A stretch of DNA of 53,420 bases from a gamma proteobacterium endosymbiont of Lamellibrachia anaximandri (GTDB lineage: Bacteria > Pseudomonadota > Gammaproteobacteria > Chromatiales > Chromatiaceae), in contig JAESPD010000023.1 in the NCBI GenBank assembly GCA_016756855.1, positions 1 to 53,420 on the forward strand, read 5' to 3'. The notes under the pieces were generated by a model that did no database searches, was not told where the DNA came from, and was given only the letters and a program-made list of their open reading frames with translations. This document shows positions 16,213 to 25,077 of the stretch, piece by piece; positions within the stretch are counted from its first letter, which is position 1, and every line of letters begins with the position of its first letter. The position numbers were made by a program, and so were the translations under genes.

Positions 16213-17544
16213 ATGAAAATCTTCAAAATAAAATTGCTGCCCGCGGCCCTATTGTTGGCTTTGTCAGGTGGCGTGGGAACAGTTAACGCAGCGGTCTTCG
16301 TGCAGTGCCCTGGAGACGATAATGGAAACGCGGTATGGGACGAGGAGGAGGTCCAGCCAGCAGCGAACACCAAGTGTATGCATCTGATCGCCGGTGACAG
16401 CTTTGCCGTAATGTCGGATGACAATCCTCTTTATATCTTCGGTTATGGAGATCAGACCGGTACACTGGCGTCGGAAGTGATCAAGGAGGGTATCCTTGAT
16501 GCGGAGTGGCCAGGCCCCACCGTCGAACTTGAGCAGAATGACGAGTTCTATCTCTCATTGACCAATGTCGGCACGGTGATTCGCCCCGACCTGTTTGATC
16601 CTCATACCATCCACTTTCATGGTTTTCCCAATGCCTCGGCAGTGTTCGACGGGGTGCCGGAGGTCTCGGTCTCCATCAATATGGGCGCCACGCTGACCTA
16701 CTACTATAACGTGGTGGAGCCTGGCACCTATATCTATCACTGCCATGTGGAGGCGACCGAGCACATGGAGATGGGCATGTTGGCCAACCTCTATGTACAT
16801 CCTCTTCAGGATGTGACGGGTTGTGTGGATGCCCTGGGTGTGCCCAATGGCAACTGCTCAGTGGCCACGCGCAAGGGCGGTACCGATCCGGGTGCGCCCA
16901 CGGGTTACACATACAATGACGGTGATGGTACTACCGCCTGGGATGTAGAACAGCCACTCCAGGTGTCCGCCTTCGACAGCGAGTTCCACGATGCCAGTCT
17001 CTTTGTTCAGCCGCTGCCTTTTGCAGCGCTCAAGGGCGACTATCCGCAGATCAACGGCCGCGGTTATCCCGATACGATCAATCCTGGGATTCTGCCGCCA
17101 CCAGCGGATAACTGGGCCTCGATAGTCGGTGCTGATGGTGAGATTCATCCTGCGGGTAAGGTCACCGGTAATCCGGGTGAGACACTCAACAATGATACCC
17201 CGGTTCAGTTGATATCCTCCAATTCGACCGTAACCGCTGGCCAGACCCTGCTGCTACGGCTCTCCAATGTGGGTCTCGACCGCTTCTATACCCTGACCGC
17301 ACCCGGATTGACGATGAAGATTGTCGGTACCGGTGCGCGGCATATGCGTAACGCAGCGGGAGATAAGAACCTCTACCGTGAGGTTGCCTCGGTCAATTTT
17401 GGTGGTGGTGAGACTCATGATGTGTTGGTCGATACCACTGGCGTAGCACCGGGCACCTACTTTCTTCATGCCACAGAACTGCATCAGATGAGCGATCTGA
17501 CGCAGTTGGACGGCGGAATGATGACTGAGATTGTCGTGCAATAG
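16213..17544 (+). CDS. Multicopper-oxidase-like protein 1 (type-1 and half trinuclear ligand set)
   Basis: A 443-residue exported cupredoxin protein with signal peptide 1-26 and AAGGAG eight bases before the ATG. The first cupredoxin domain carries HTIHFHGF (H131, H134, H136) and YIYHCHVEATEHMEMGML (H176, C177, H178, H184, M189). That is a HXHG motif plus an HCH-x5-H-x4-M type-1 site. The C-terminal cupredoxin half has no matching HXH pair and ends YFLHATELHQMSD. Canonical three-domain oxidases (~500 residues) hold four HXH motifs in one chain; here only two are visible. It is probably a copper oxidase subunit that needs a partner. The downstream gene supplies the missing motifs. Substrate is unknown (metal or phenolic oxidation are possibilities). 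Confidence 0.8.
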   Translation: MKIFKIKLLPAALLLALSGGVGTVNAAVFVQCPGDDNGNAVWDEEEVQPAANTKCMHLIAGDSFAVMSDDNPLYIFGYGDQTGTLASEVIKEGILDAEWPGPTVELEQNDEFYLSLTNVGTVIRPDLFDPHTIHFHGFPNASAVFDGVPEVSVSINMGATLTYYYNVVEPGTYIYHCHVEATEHMEMGMLANLYVHPLQDVTGCVDALGVPNGNCSVATRKGGTDPGAPTGYTYNDGDGTTAWDVEQPLQVSAFDSEFHDASLFVQPLPFAALKGDYPQINGRGYPDTINPGILPPPADNWASIVGADGEIHPAGKVTGNPGETLNNDTPVQLISSNSTVTAGQTLLLRLSNVGLDRFYTLTAPGLTMKIVGTGARHMRNAAGDKNLYREVASVNFGGGETHDVLVDTTGVAPGTYFLHATELHQMSDLTQLDGGMMTEIVVQ

Positions 17545-17580
17545 CGTCAAGCCGGAAGACGATCAAAGGAGATAAGCAAA

Positions 17581-19008
17581 ATGATAAAGATAAGACAAAA
17601 AACCGTCCGCCTGCTCAGCATGCTATTGCTGGGTATGGCGATGACGACGATCGTGTCCCAATCCATGGCGGCGGGTCACGACATTCGGGGAATCAAACCT
17701 CAGGGGGGGACTACCTTCAACCTCTATGCCTTTCCCTTCAACATGAATCTGCCGGATGGCTCCAGCATGCATATGTGGGGCTTCGGAGACATGAATGGAG
17801 GGGCCAATGCCAGCCATCCGGAGGGGAACGGCTACAGCCTGCCACAATATCCGGCGCCGACCCTGATCGTAAATGAGGGCGACACCATCACTATCAATGT
17901 GACCAACTTCGGCGTTCCGGAGCCGGTCTCGATGGTGATTGCCGGGCACAAAGCCAATGCGGTGGGGGGTTCTCCTGGACTGGTGGCTCGACAGGCAGCG
18001 CTCAATGAGACGGTCGCCTACACCTTTATAGCGAGTAAAGCAGGCACCTATCTCTATCACAGTATGGGCGGTATCAATCCCGGCCTGCACTCTGAGATGG
18101 GCCTGGTGGGTGCGCTGATCGTCCGACCGACTGGTTTCGATTCTGCCGGCAACCGGATCGCTTATGGCGCCACGACAGAGTATGAGCAGGAGTTCCTCTA
18201 CCTGCTGACTGAGATGGACCCTGACGTCCATCTGCAGATGGAGCGGGGACACTATACCCATTTCACCAACTCTGATCGGCACGCTGCCATCTGGTTTGTC
18301 AATGGCCGGGTCTTTCCTGATCTGTTCCAGGGTGACTACAATCCACTCTTCCCTCACCAGCCCTACCAGTCATTGTCCCTCTCCCATGCAGGCGACAGGG
18401 TGCTGGTGCGTGCGGTCAATACGGGGCACGACAGCCATCCGTTCCACTTCCACGGCGAGAATCTGCGTTTCATCGCCAGAGATGGACGACTGTTGTCTTC
18501 GGATGGTGGTGTAACACCGGATCTGGGGCGCTCTGATAATACCCTCAATTCCGCGCCGAAACAGACCGCTGACATGATCTGGACCTGGACGGGCAAGGAT
18601 CTCAACTGGGATATCTACGGCCCGGTCGCCACCAATGGATGTACTGACAGCGATCACGACATGCTGGATGACGCCACTGGCGCGGCTTGCCATGATGACA
18701 TCTGCAACGATGGAGACGGAGACGGTTTTGACGATGTCAATCACGAGTACTGCGCCGATCACGGCAAGGCCATCCCGGTATCGCTTCCCGGCGTGCAGGA
18801 TCTGACCTTGGGCGGTTGGTGGAGCGGTAGCCCATTCCTCGGTGATACCGGCGACTTGCCTCCGGGTGAGGGTGGTCTCAATCCCTTTGGTGGCTACTTT
18901 CTGGTTTGGCACTCACATGCCGAGAAGGAGTTGACCACCTGGGATATTTTTCCTGGTGGCAGCCTGAGCACGATGGTGGTTGTACCGCCATACGTGCCGA
19001 TCCAGTGA
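17581..19008 (+). CDS. Multicopper-oxidase-like protein 2 (complementary HXH motifs, no type-1 site)
   Basis: A 475-residue exported protein with signal peptide about 1-31 and AAGGAGATAA before the ATG. The N-terminal cupredoxin domain has lost the HXHG ligands (SMVIAGHKAN, YLYHSMGG). The C-terminal domain has HPFHFHG (H286, H289, H291) and, near the end, VWHSHAEKELTTW, an HXH lacking the cysteine and following His of a type-1 site. Between them is an inserted Asp-rich EF-hand-like segment with several cysteines (about 353-392: CTDSDHDMLDD...CNDGDGDGFDD), probably calcium-binding and disulfide-bonded. The ligand pattern complements the preceding gene, 36 bases upstream, suggesting a heteromeric oxidase. 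Confidence 0.8.
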   Translation: MIKIRQKTVRLLSMLLLGMAMTTIVSQSMAAGHDIRGIKPQGGTTFNLYAFPFNMNLPDGSSMHMWGFGDMNGGANASHPEGNGYSLPQYPAPTLIVNEGDTITINVTNFGVPEPVSMVIAGHKANAVGGSPGLVARQAALNETVAYTFIASKAGTYLYHSMGGINPGLHSEMGLVGALIVRPTGFDSAGNRIAYGATTEYEQEFLYLLTEMDPDVHLQMERGHYTHFTNSDRHAAIWFVNGRVFPDLFQGDYNPLFPHQPYQSLSLSHAGDRVLVRAVNTGHDSHPFHFHGENLRFIARDGRLLSSDGGVTPDLGRSDNTLNSAPKQTADMIWTWTGKDLNWDIYGPVATNGCTDSDHDMLDDATGAACHDDICNDGDGDGFDDVNHEYCADHGKAIPVSLPGVQDLTLGGWWSGSPFLGDTGDLPPGEGGLNPFGGYFLVWHSHAEKELTTWDIFPGGSLSTMVVVPPYVPIQ

Positions 19009-19023
19009 CGGGGAGGGATAACA

Positions 19024-21705
19024 ATGAAAAGGTCAATAAAAATGAAGACGTATTTCAAGATGGGGGTTCTGGCCAGTGCTATGGTCCTCGCCACTGGGAA
19101 TGTCTACGCACTGGATGTCTACCTGGCAGCCAAGGTCTATACAAGGACAATGCCGGGTGAGACAACGCCTATTACAGTGTGGGGCTATACTGCTGATCCA
19201 GGTGGTCTCTGCTACAACGAAACCTTTGACGTGGATCGCCTGGCATGCGTGAATGGCTTGGCGGATCCTTCCAACGACCCGACGTCGGCTGACCGGAGAA
19301 TTGATCTCCCTGCTGCCGACAGTACCCTGAATATCCATCTCTCCAATGGTTTGCCGGATCCGACATCCATTATGATCCAGGGACAGAAACTGCCGGTCTC
19401 CACCGGAGGCATGGGACCGACCTGGAATGATAATTCCACGGGTTCAAGAACTAACCTGACCCAACGGGTACGCTCATTCGGTCTGGAAGCCGGGGCTGCA
19501 GGCGGCAAACAGCTCTATTCCTGGAGTGGTGCCAACGACATTGCCCGTACCGGCACCTACATCTATCACAGCGGCACCCATCCTCAAGAGCAGGTCTACA
19601 TGGGGCTTTACGGTGCGATGACCCGCGATACTCCGTTGGGAGAAGCCTATGACGGCGTTGCTTATGACAATGAGGTGATGCTCTTCTATAGTGATATCGA
19701 TCCAGAGCACAATGCTGCCGTCACTGCCGGGACTCATCTGACATCGATCGCTTATCATCCACGCTGGTTTCTCATCAACGGTGAACCCTACGAGAGTGGC
19801 GTGACGCCGGATATAGCTGCCGGCTTTGAAGGTGATCGAATACTGCTACGCATGTTGAGTGCGGCCGCCGAGACTCACGTACCGACCCTGCAGGGTCTCC
19901 ATGCAAATATCCACGCGGAGGATGGCCTGCAGTACAACTACCAGGATGTCGCAACCGGCGTGCCCGGTTACGCTCCCCGTGAGCAATACTCTGTGCAGGT
20001 GCCGCCCCTCAAGACAAAGGACGCCATTATCACCCCCGGTGCAGGACGTTACGCCGTTTATGACGGCAACGGTTACATGACCAATCCCACTGATCCTGCT
20101 GACGCAACCGTAGGTGACGGTCTTGGTGGCATGCTGCGTTTCCTCGCGGTGAGCGGTCCGGCGGTGAACAACCCGCCGACTGCAAATGCCGATTCGGCCT
20201 CCACGACGGTTGATGTTCCGGTGGTCATTACGGTGCTGGACAACGATATCGATCCTGATGGGGATGCACTGAGTATTCTCGGCGTGTCACCACCAGCCAA
20301 TGGTTCTGTTGCGATTGTCTCCAGCACGTTCGGAGGCGCAACAGTGCCTAATTCGGCTGTTGAATATACGCCGGGTCTTGGTTATGTAGGTCCGGATGGT
20401 TTTACCTACACTGTGACTGACGGCGTCAATATCGTTGCCGGCGTCCAGGTTTCGGTGGATGTACTTCCACCCAATGTCGCACCGGTAGTCACCGGTGAAA
20501 ATGTTACCGCTGTCATGGGCACGCCGCTGATCATCGATGTCCTGGCAAATGACACTGATGGGGACGGAGATGTGCTCAGTGTTGCTGCTGTTTCAGTACC
20601 GACATCCGGTCAGGCAACTACGTCTACCGACAACACGACCGTAACCTATACTGCGCAAGCCGGTTTTATCGGCGGCAGTGACAGTTTTACTTACGACGTG
20701 GATGACGGCAACGGAAACGTAGTACCCGGTACGGTCACTGTCACCGTTCTGGCGGTGCCGCCCAATGGTCCGCCTGTTGGAACGAACGACAGCTATAGCA
20801 TCGACGAGGATGCAATCCTCGATGTGGCGGCACCAGGCGTACTCGCCAACGATACCGATCCCGATGGTGATGCTTTGACCGCGCAACTGGTAGCCGGGTC
20901 TGGCCCCGTCAATGGACGCGCCGGTACCTTCGTCCTCAATGCAGATGGTTCATTCCATTATGAACCTGATGTGGATTACTTCGGCGCCGACTCCTTCCAG
21001 TACGAAGTGGTGGATGCTTTGGGTAACGTCACTGGTCCGGTAACCGTGGACATTACTGTCAACTCGATCAACGATGCACCGGTTGCTAGTGATGTCACTG
21101 TCTACCTGACGGAGATCACTTCTTTTGTCGCGGATGCTGAGAGCGTGATAGCACGTACCTATGGGATCACTGCTGCCAACGGCCTTGAGTCTAATGCCCA
21201 CGACGTTGACTCGCTGCCAAACCCAGGCATTACAGCGGTGCTCGATACACTTCCCAATCGCGGGTCCGTGTTGAATCTGATAGATGATGGTTCATTCGAT
21301 TATCAGATCATTCAAGGCAACGCCAGAATCGGTACCTTTGCCACCTTCACCTACCATGTGAACGATGGTGCGGCCGACAGCAATGTTGCCAATGCCACTA
21401 TCATTCGTGAGGTTGCGACCCGGAAGGTGAACTACATCGAACGTGGTGGCGCCGGATTGGATCGCTGGAGGGTTAAAGGCGTGACGATTCCTGCTCATGT
21501 TGGCAAAACAGCTGAAGCCAGACTGAATGGTCCTGGCGGAGCGCTGATCGGAACCGCCACGGTGGGGGTCGATGGTAAGTTCGACATCAGGGTCAACAAT
21601 ACCACTCTGGTAGCCACTCCTGGTGACACCGTTACCTTGAAGGTACTTGGAGCGGGAACCGAGAACGCCGTCCATATCGGCTATCCGGTCTTCTTCCCGC
21701 AGTAA
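19024..21705 (+). CDS. Cupredoxin-fold protein without copper ligands fused to tandem cadherin/Ig-like domains
   Basis: An 893-residue exported protein; signal peptide ends near NVYA. The ATG at 19024 follows GGGGAGGG; ATG 19042 is possible. Residues ~30-375 follow the same two-domain cupredoxin layout as its upstream neighbours (TGTYIYHSGTHPQEQVYMGLYGAM), but no HXH motif remains. From ~385 come four tandem Ig/cadherin-like modules with VLANDTDPDGDAL Ca-binding loops (starting at about 385, 480, 580 and 690). A C-terminal beta domain then carries NYIERGGAGLDRWRVKG. It is probably a structural or docking subunit that anchors the two copper proteins in a matrix. It lies 15 bases after the previous stop, so operon membership is clear. 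Confidence 0.75.
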   Translation: MKRSIKMKTYFKMGVLASAMVLATGNVYALDVYLAAKVYTRTMPGETTPITVWGYTADPGGLCYNETFDVDRLACVNGLADPSNDPTSADRRIDLPAADSTLNIHLSNGLPDPTSIMIQGQKLPVSTGGMGPTWNDNSTGSRTNLTQRVRSFGLEAGAAGGKQLYSWSGANDIARTGTYIYHSGTHPQEQVYMGLYGAMTRDTPLGEAYDGVAYDNEVMLFYSDIDPEHNAAVTAGTHLTSIAYHPRWFLINGEPYESGVTPDIAAGFEGDRILLRMLSAAAETHVPTLQGLHANIHAEDGLQYNYQDVATGVPGYAPREQYSVQVPPLKTKDAIITPGAGRYAVYDGNGYMTNPTDPADATVGDGLGGMLRFLAVSGPAVNNPPTANADSASTTVDVPVVITVLDNDIDPDGDALSILGVSPPANGSVAIVSSTFGGATVPNSAVEYTPGLGYVGPDGFTYTVTDGVNIVAGVQVSVDVLPPNVAPVVTGENVTAVMGTPLIIDVLANDTDGDGDVLSVAAVSVPTSGQATTSTDNTTVTYTAQAGFIGGSDSFTYDVDDGNGNVVPGTVTVTVLAVPPNGPPVGTNDSYSIDEDAILDVAAPGVLANDTDPDGDALTAQLVAGSGPVNGRAGTFVLNADGSFHYEPDVDYFGADSFQYEVVDALGNVTGPVTVDITVNSINDAPVASDVTVYLTEITSFVADAESVIARTYGITAANGLESNAHDVDSLPNPGITAVLDTLPNRGSVLNLIDDGSFDYQIIQGNARIGTFATFTYHVNDGAADSNVANATIIREVATRKVNYIERGGAGLDRWRVKGVTIPAHVGKTAEARLNGPGGALIGTATVGVDGKFDIRVNNTTLVATPGDTVTLKVLGAGTENAVHIGYPVFFPQ

Positions 21706-21717
21706 GAGAGGAGCATG

Positions 21718-21737
21718 CCCCCGCCGTAAGGCGGGGG
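21718..21737 (+). other. Strong GC hairpin after the third cupredoxin gene
   Basis: Arms CCCCCGCC and GGCGGGGG with a GTAA loop, 12 bases after the stop. No T-run follows. It may end part of the transcripts or protect the 3' end of the operon mRNA. Confidence 0.6.
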
Positions 21738-21821
21738 TGCGTATAACCTGCAAATATGTCTGGAACAATAGTCAAATCAATCCATGAGATTTCTATCATG
21801 AGTAAGAAAGAGGGGTCGGAA

Positions 21822-22463
21822 ATGCCACAATCTTCTATATCGGCAGAATCCCCGGAGTCGAATGAATTTAAGGATGATGGCGGATCTGCTGCGTTGATTC
21901 TTATGGTTCTGGCTCTGGTCATATTTGTCTTGGTTCTTCTGTACAACCTTCCCGGTTTGGCTGAAGCAGGTACGTTGTCCTCCGGACAACAGATGGCTGA
22001 TGCCGGAGTGGTGAAGGCAAATGACAATGCAGTGGTGATAAAGGAGAGGAAAATTGAGTGGAAGCCACCTGTTGCACCGGTAGTTGTACAGCCACAGATT
22101 ATCGATGAAAAGCAGGCAAAAATGCTGGAGGAGCGCTGGGGGGTTCGTCTTATCAGCCTCAACCTGAGTGCGGGTGGATACATGATGGATCTCCGTTTCC
22201 GTGTGCTGGATGTGGAGAAGTCACTTCTACTTTTCGATCATCGTATCAAGCCTCATATCATCACCGATCGTACCAACATCAAACTGCCGGTTCCGATGGC
22301 GGCAAAAGTCGGGGCGTTTCGTCCAACCAACCGTGGCCAGAATATCAAGCCTGATCGCAACTACTACATTATGTTCGGCAATCCTGATCGTCATGTTAAA
22401 TCTGGCGAGACGGTAGCGATCGTGATTGGTGACTTTCGCGTTGATGGAGTTAGCGTCAATTGA
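21822..22463 (+). CDS. Conserved membrane-anchored periplasmic protein of unknown function
   Basis: A protein of about 213 residues with one N-terminal transmembrane helix (near ALILMVLALVIFVLVLLYNL) and a periplasmic beta domain. Its sequence, ERWGVRLISLNLSAGGYMMDLRFRVLDVEK followed by NYYIMFGNPDRHVKSGETVAIVIGDF, I recognise as a recurring uncharacterised family, without a named function. ATG 21822 is preferred because GAGGGG lies six bases upstream; in-frame ATGs at 21798 and 21756 have weaker sites. Its place after the copper proteins suggests a role in their maturation or in anchoring a copper/SCO pathway. No metal-ligand motif is visible. Confidence 0.65.
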   Translation: MPQSSISAESPESNEFKDDGGSAALILMVLALVIFVLVLLYNLPGLAEAGTLSSGQQMADAGVVKANDNAVVIKERKIEWKPPVAPVVVQPQIIDEKQAKMLEERWGVRLISLNLSAGGYMMDLRFRVLDVEKSLLLFDHRIKPHIITDRTNIKLPVPMAAKVGAFRPTNRGQNIKPDRNYYIMFGNPDRHVKSGETVAIVIGDFRVDGVSVN

Positions 22464-22824
22464 TGTACGTTCTCTGTAAATGTGTTGTAAAGAAAAAAAG
22501 AATAGCGACGCCAATGGGAGGCGCGACTAAGCATGCGATACAAGTATGCGCAAATGGAATGGGCAACAAATAAATCTTTTAAATAAAAGAGTGTTGCCAT
22601 TGACTGTACGGCGGGGTTGAAGCTTTTTGCTTCTTCCCCGCACAGTTTTTTCGGATAGCTGGAAGTTTTTTGGCACCGGACAAATAACAAGATACCGGCA
22701 GAGTGCCAAGTGGGACTCTGTAAGAACGCACCAAATTGCGGTGGTGCATGAATTTAAATTAAGTATCCAACTCCGTTTAGACTCAGTTGCGGAAGTGTGT
22801 GGTGAGAAGTGTGAGGGTTAGATT
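22464..22824 (+). other. Structured non-coding leader before the Calx-beta gene
   Basis: About 360 bases without a credible gene. It holds a GGCAACA/TGTTGCC hairpin (22562-22599) with an inner TCTTTT/AAAAGA stem. A terminator-like hairpin (22611-22651) and two smaller GC palindromes (about 22505-22550) are also present. The layout could be an intrinsic terminator for the upstream operon followed by a new promoter, or an attenuating leader. Confidence 0.5.
22611..22651 (+). terminator. Rho-independent terminator
   Basis: Stem GCGGGG-TT-GAAGC / GCTTC-TT-CCCCGC with a TTTTT loop, followed by ACAGTTTTTT. It probably ends the copper-protein operon. Confidence 0.75.
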
Positions 22825-25077
22825 GTGATTGGCCAAAGAATAATTTTTACTCTGCTGGGAGCCTCTCTTTTGCTTGGTGCATCCAATGCCCAGGCAGCGG
22901 TAATCACCTATACCGACGAAGCAACGTACCTCGCGGGTCTGGCAACCTTGGGTTGCGAAGTTGCCAGCGAAGGGTTCGACAGTCCTGACTGGTTGGCGAC
23001 TGAAACCTTTCCCGTGCCAAGTCTCACTAACAACGGCCTAACCTGGGCTGAGAGTGACGGCAGCACAAACTTCCTGATGACAACGGCTAGCGGTCTTGAC
23101 GGGTCTGCTTTGCGCACCTTAGATGGCGCCACCGGCGGTCATACGGATCCAGACGGCTTCTACCTGAAGACAGATACTGCGACGACGCCCAACAGTCTCT
23201 GCGGATTTGGTGCCTGGTACAAGGGGAGCCAGAACGGCAGTAAGGTGACTTTCACTACCAACGGTGGGGGAGTCGGTTTTACAGGTGAAGAAGCGACAGT
23301 GCTGACAACCTGGAAGTTTTTGGGTTTTATCGATGATGTCGGGTTTACAACACTTGATGCTCGGGTTGTAGACGATCCTGCTAACACTGATGTGCGTCTT
23401 ATCTTTGTCGACACCGCATCTATCGGCGCCCCTGTGGGAACCTTTCCGGCAGGCACGCTGGATTTAAGTGCAGCAAACTACCCAGTTAATGAAAATGACG
23501 GCAGCGTAAACGTCACGGTAAACCGCACGGGGGGCAGTTTCGGTGCGATAACCGTTGACTACGCCACGTCAAACGGGACGGCGACTTCAGGGAGTGACTA
23601 TCAGGCGATCAATAGTACTCTGTCGTTTGCCGAGAACGAATACAGCAAAGTCATTACCATAAACTTGCTTGACGATTTAGTTTACGAAGGCAGCGAGAGT
23701 TTCACGATTACCCTCTCAAATACAGGGGGGGGAGCGACACTTGGCACCACGACGACCGCTTCCATAGATATCGCCGATAACGAACCCCCACCCAGTCCGG
23801 GTACTCTGGCATTGAGTACTGCGACCATCTCTCTGTTGGAGAGCGGGCCGGCTGTGACGGTAACGGTTGATCGTACCGCCGGCAGTTTTGGCGCGGTGAC
23901 CGTGGACTACGCCACCGCTAATGATACTGCCACTTCGCCCGGTGATTATACTGCGATTAGTGGCATGCTGACTTTCCTGGATGGTGAGTTGAGCAAGACC
24001 CTGACATTGACCCCAATCGGTGACACCGTTTGGGAGCCGAGTGAGACCTTCACCCTGAATTTGTCGAATGTAACCAGCGCCACTCTTGGCCTGGCTACCG
24101 CTACAGTAACCATTACTGACGATGACACCCGTAATGCGGGCACCCTGGCCCTGAGCGCCGCCAGTGCCACCCTGTCAGAAAGTGGTCCTGCGATCACCTT
24201 GACGGTCGATCGCAGCGGCGGTTCAGATGGCACGGTAACGGTTGACTATGCCACAGCGGATGTCACTGCCAATGCACCGGGTGACTACACGGCCATCAAC
24301 GGTACGCTGACCTTTCTCAATGGTGAACTGAGCAAGACCCTGACATTGACCCCAATCGGTGACACCGTCTGGGAGCCAAGTGAAGACTTCACGCTCACCC
24401 TGAGCAATGTGGTGGATGCGAGCCTGGGTCTGTCCGCTGCGACCATTACCATCGCCGATGACGATACACGGGCTGCGGGCACCCTGGCCCTGAGCGCCGC
24501 CAGTGCCACCCTGTCGGAGGGTGGTCCTGCGATCACCTTGACGGTCGATCGCAGCGGTGGTTCAGACGGCACCGTATCGGTCGATTACGCCACAGCGGAT
24601 GTCACTGCCAATGCGCCGGGTGACTACACGGCCCTTAGCGGTACGCTGACCTTTCTCAATGGAGAACTGAGCAAGACCCTGACATTGACCCCAATCGGTG
24701 ACACGACCTGGGAGCCGAGTGAGACGTTTACCCTGACCCTCTCCAACCCGGGGGATGCCACCCTGGGCCTGGCCACTGCGACAGTGACCATCGACGATGA
24801 CGATCCACGCAATGCGGGGATTCTGAACCTGAGTACCGCAACGGAGAGCGTTGCGGAGAATGCGGTCGGTGGACTGACCTTGACGGTGAACCGTACCGGC
24901 GGTTCCGATGGCACGGTATCTGTTGATTATGTGACGGCTGACGGCAGCGCGTTGCAACCGGGTGACTACACCCAAGCTACCGGTACGTTGACCTTCCTCG
25001 ACGGCGAGTTGAACAAGACGATCCCACTGACCCTGACTGATGATGCGCCTGGGAGCCGAGTGAAGACTTCACGGTGA
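22825..25077 (+). CDS. N-terminal part of giant Calx-beta repeat protein (frameshifted)
   Basis: The first 740 codons of a giant exported protein; GTG start with GAGG eight bases upstream, signal peptide ending SNAQA. An N-terminal beta domain of about 200 residues (GFDSPDW...GFGAWYKGS) resembles surface-protein choice-of-anchor regions. From ~residue 211 Calx-beta domains follow, each about 113 residues with the signatures VTVDYATADGTA, PGDYTA and TWEPSETFTLTLSN. Four complete domains and part of a fifth fit here. The frame breaks at about 25047, where GCG CCT GGG replaces GCG ACC TGG. One missing A explains it, and sequence homology resumes in the next frame. Calx-beta domains bind Ca2+ and build adhesive surface proteins. 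Confidence 0.85.
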   Translation: MIGQRIIFTLLGASLLLGASNAQAAVITYTDEATYLAGLATLGCEVASEGFDSPDWLATETFPVPSLTNNGLTWAESDGSTNFLMTTASGLDGSALRTLDGATGGHTDPDGFYLKTDTATTPNSLCGFGAWYKGSQNGSKVTFTTNGGGVGFTGEEATVLTTWKFLGFIDDVGFTTLDARVVDDPANTDVRLIFVDTASIGAPVGTFPAGTLDLSAANYPVNENDGSVNVTVNRTGGSFGAITVDYATSNGTATSGSDYQAINSTLSFAENEYSKVITINLLDDLVYEGSESFTITLSNTGGGATLGTTTTASIDIADNEPPPSPGTLALSTATISLLESGPAVTVTVDRTAGSFGAVTVDYATANDTATSPGDYTAISGMLTFLDGELSKTLTLTPIGDTVWEPSETFTLNLSNVTSATLGLATATVTITDDDTRNAGTLALSAASATLSESGPAITLTVDRSGGSDGTVTVDYATADVTANAPGDYTAINGTLTFLNGELSKTLTLTPIGDTVWEPSEDFTLTLSNVVDASLGLSAATITIADDDTRAAGTLALSAASATLSEGGPAITLTVDRSGGSDGTVSVDYATADVTANAPGDYTALSGTLTFLNGELSKTLTLTPIGDTTWEPSETFTLTLSNPGDATLGLATATVTIDDDDPRNAGILNLSTATESVAENAVGGLTLTVNRTGGSDGTVSVDYVTADGSALQPGDYTQATGTLTFLDGELNKTIPLTLTDDAPGSRVKTSR

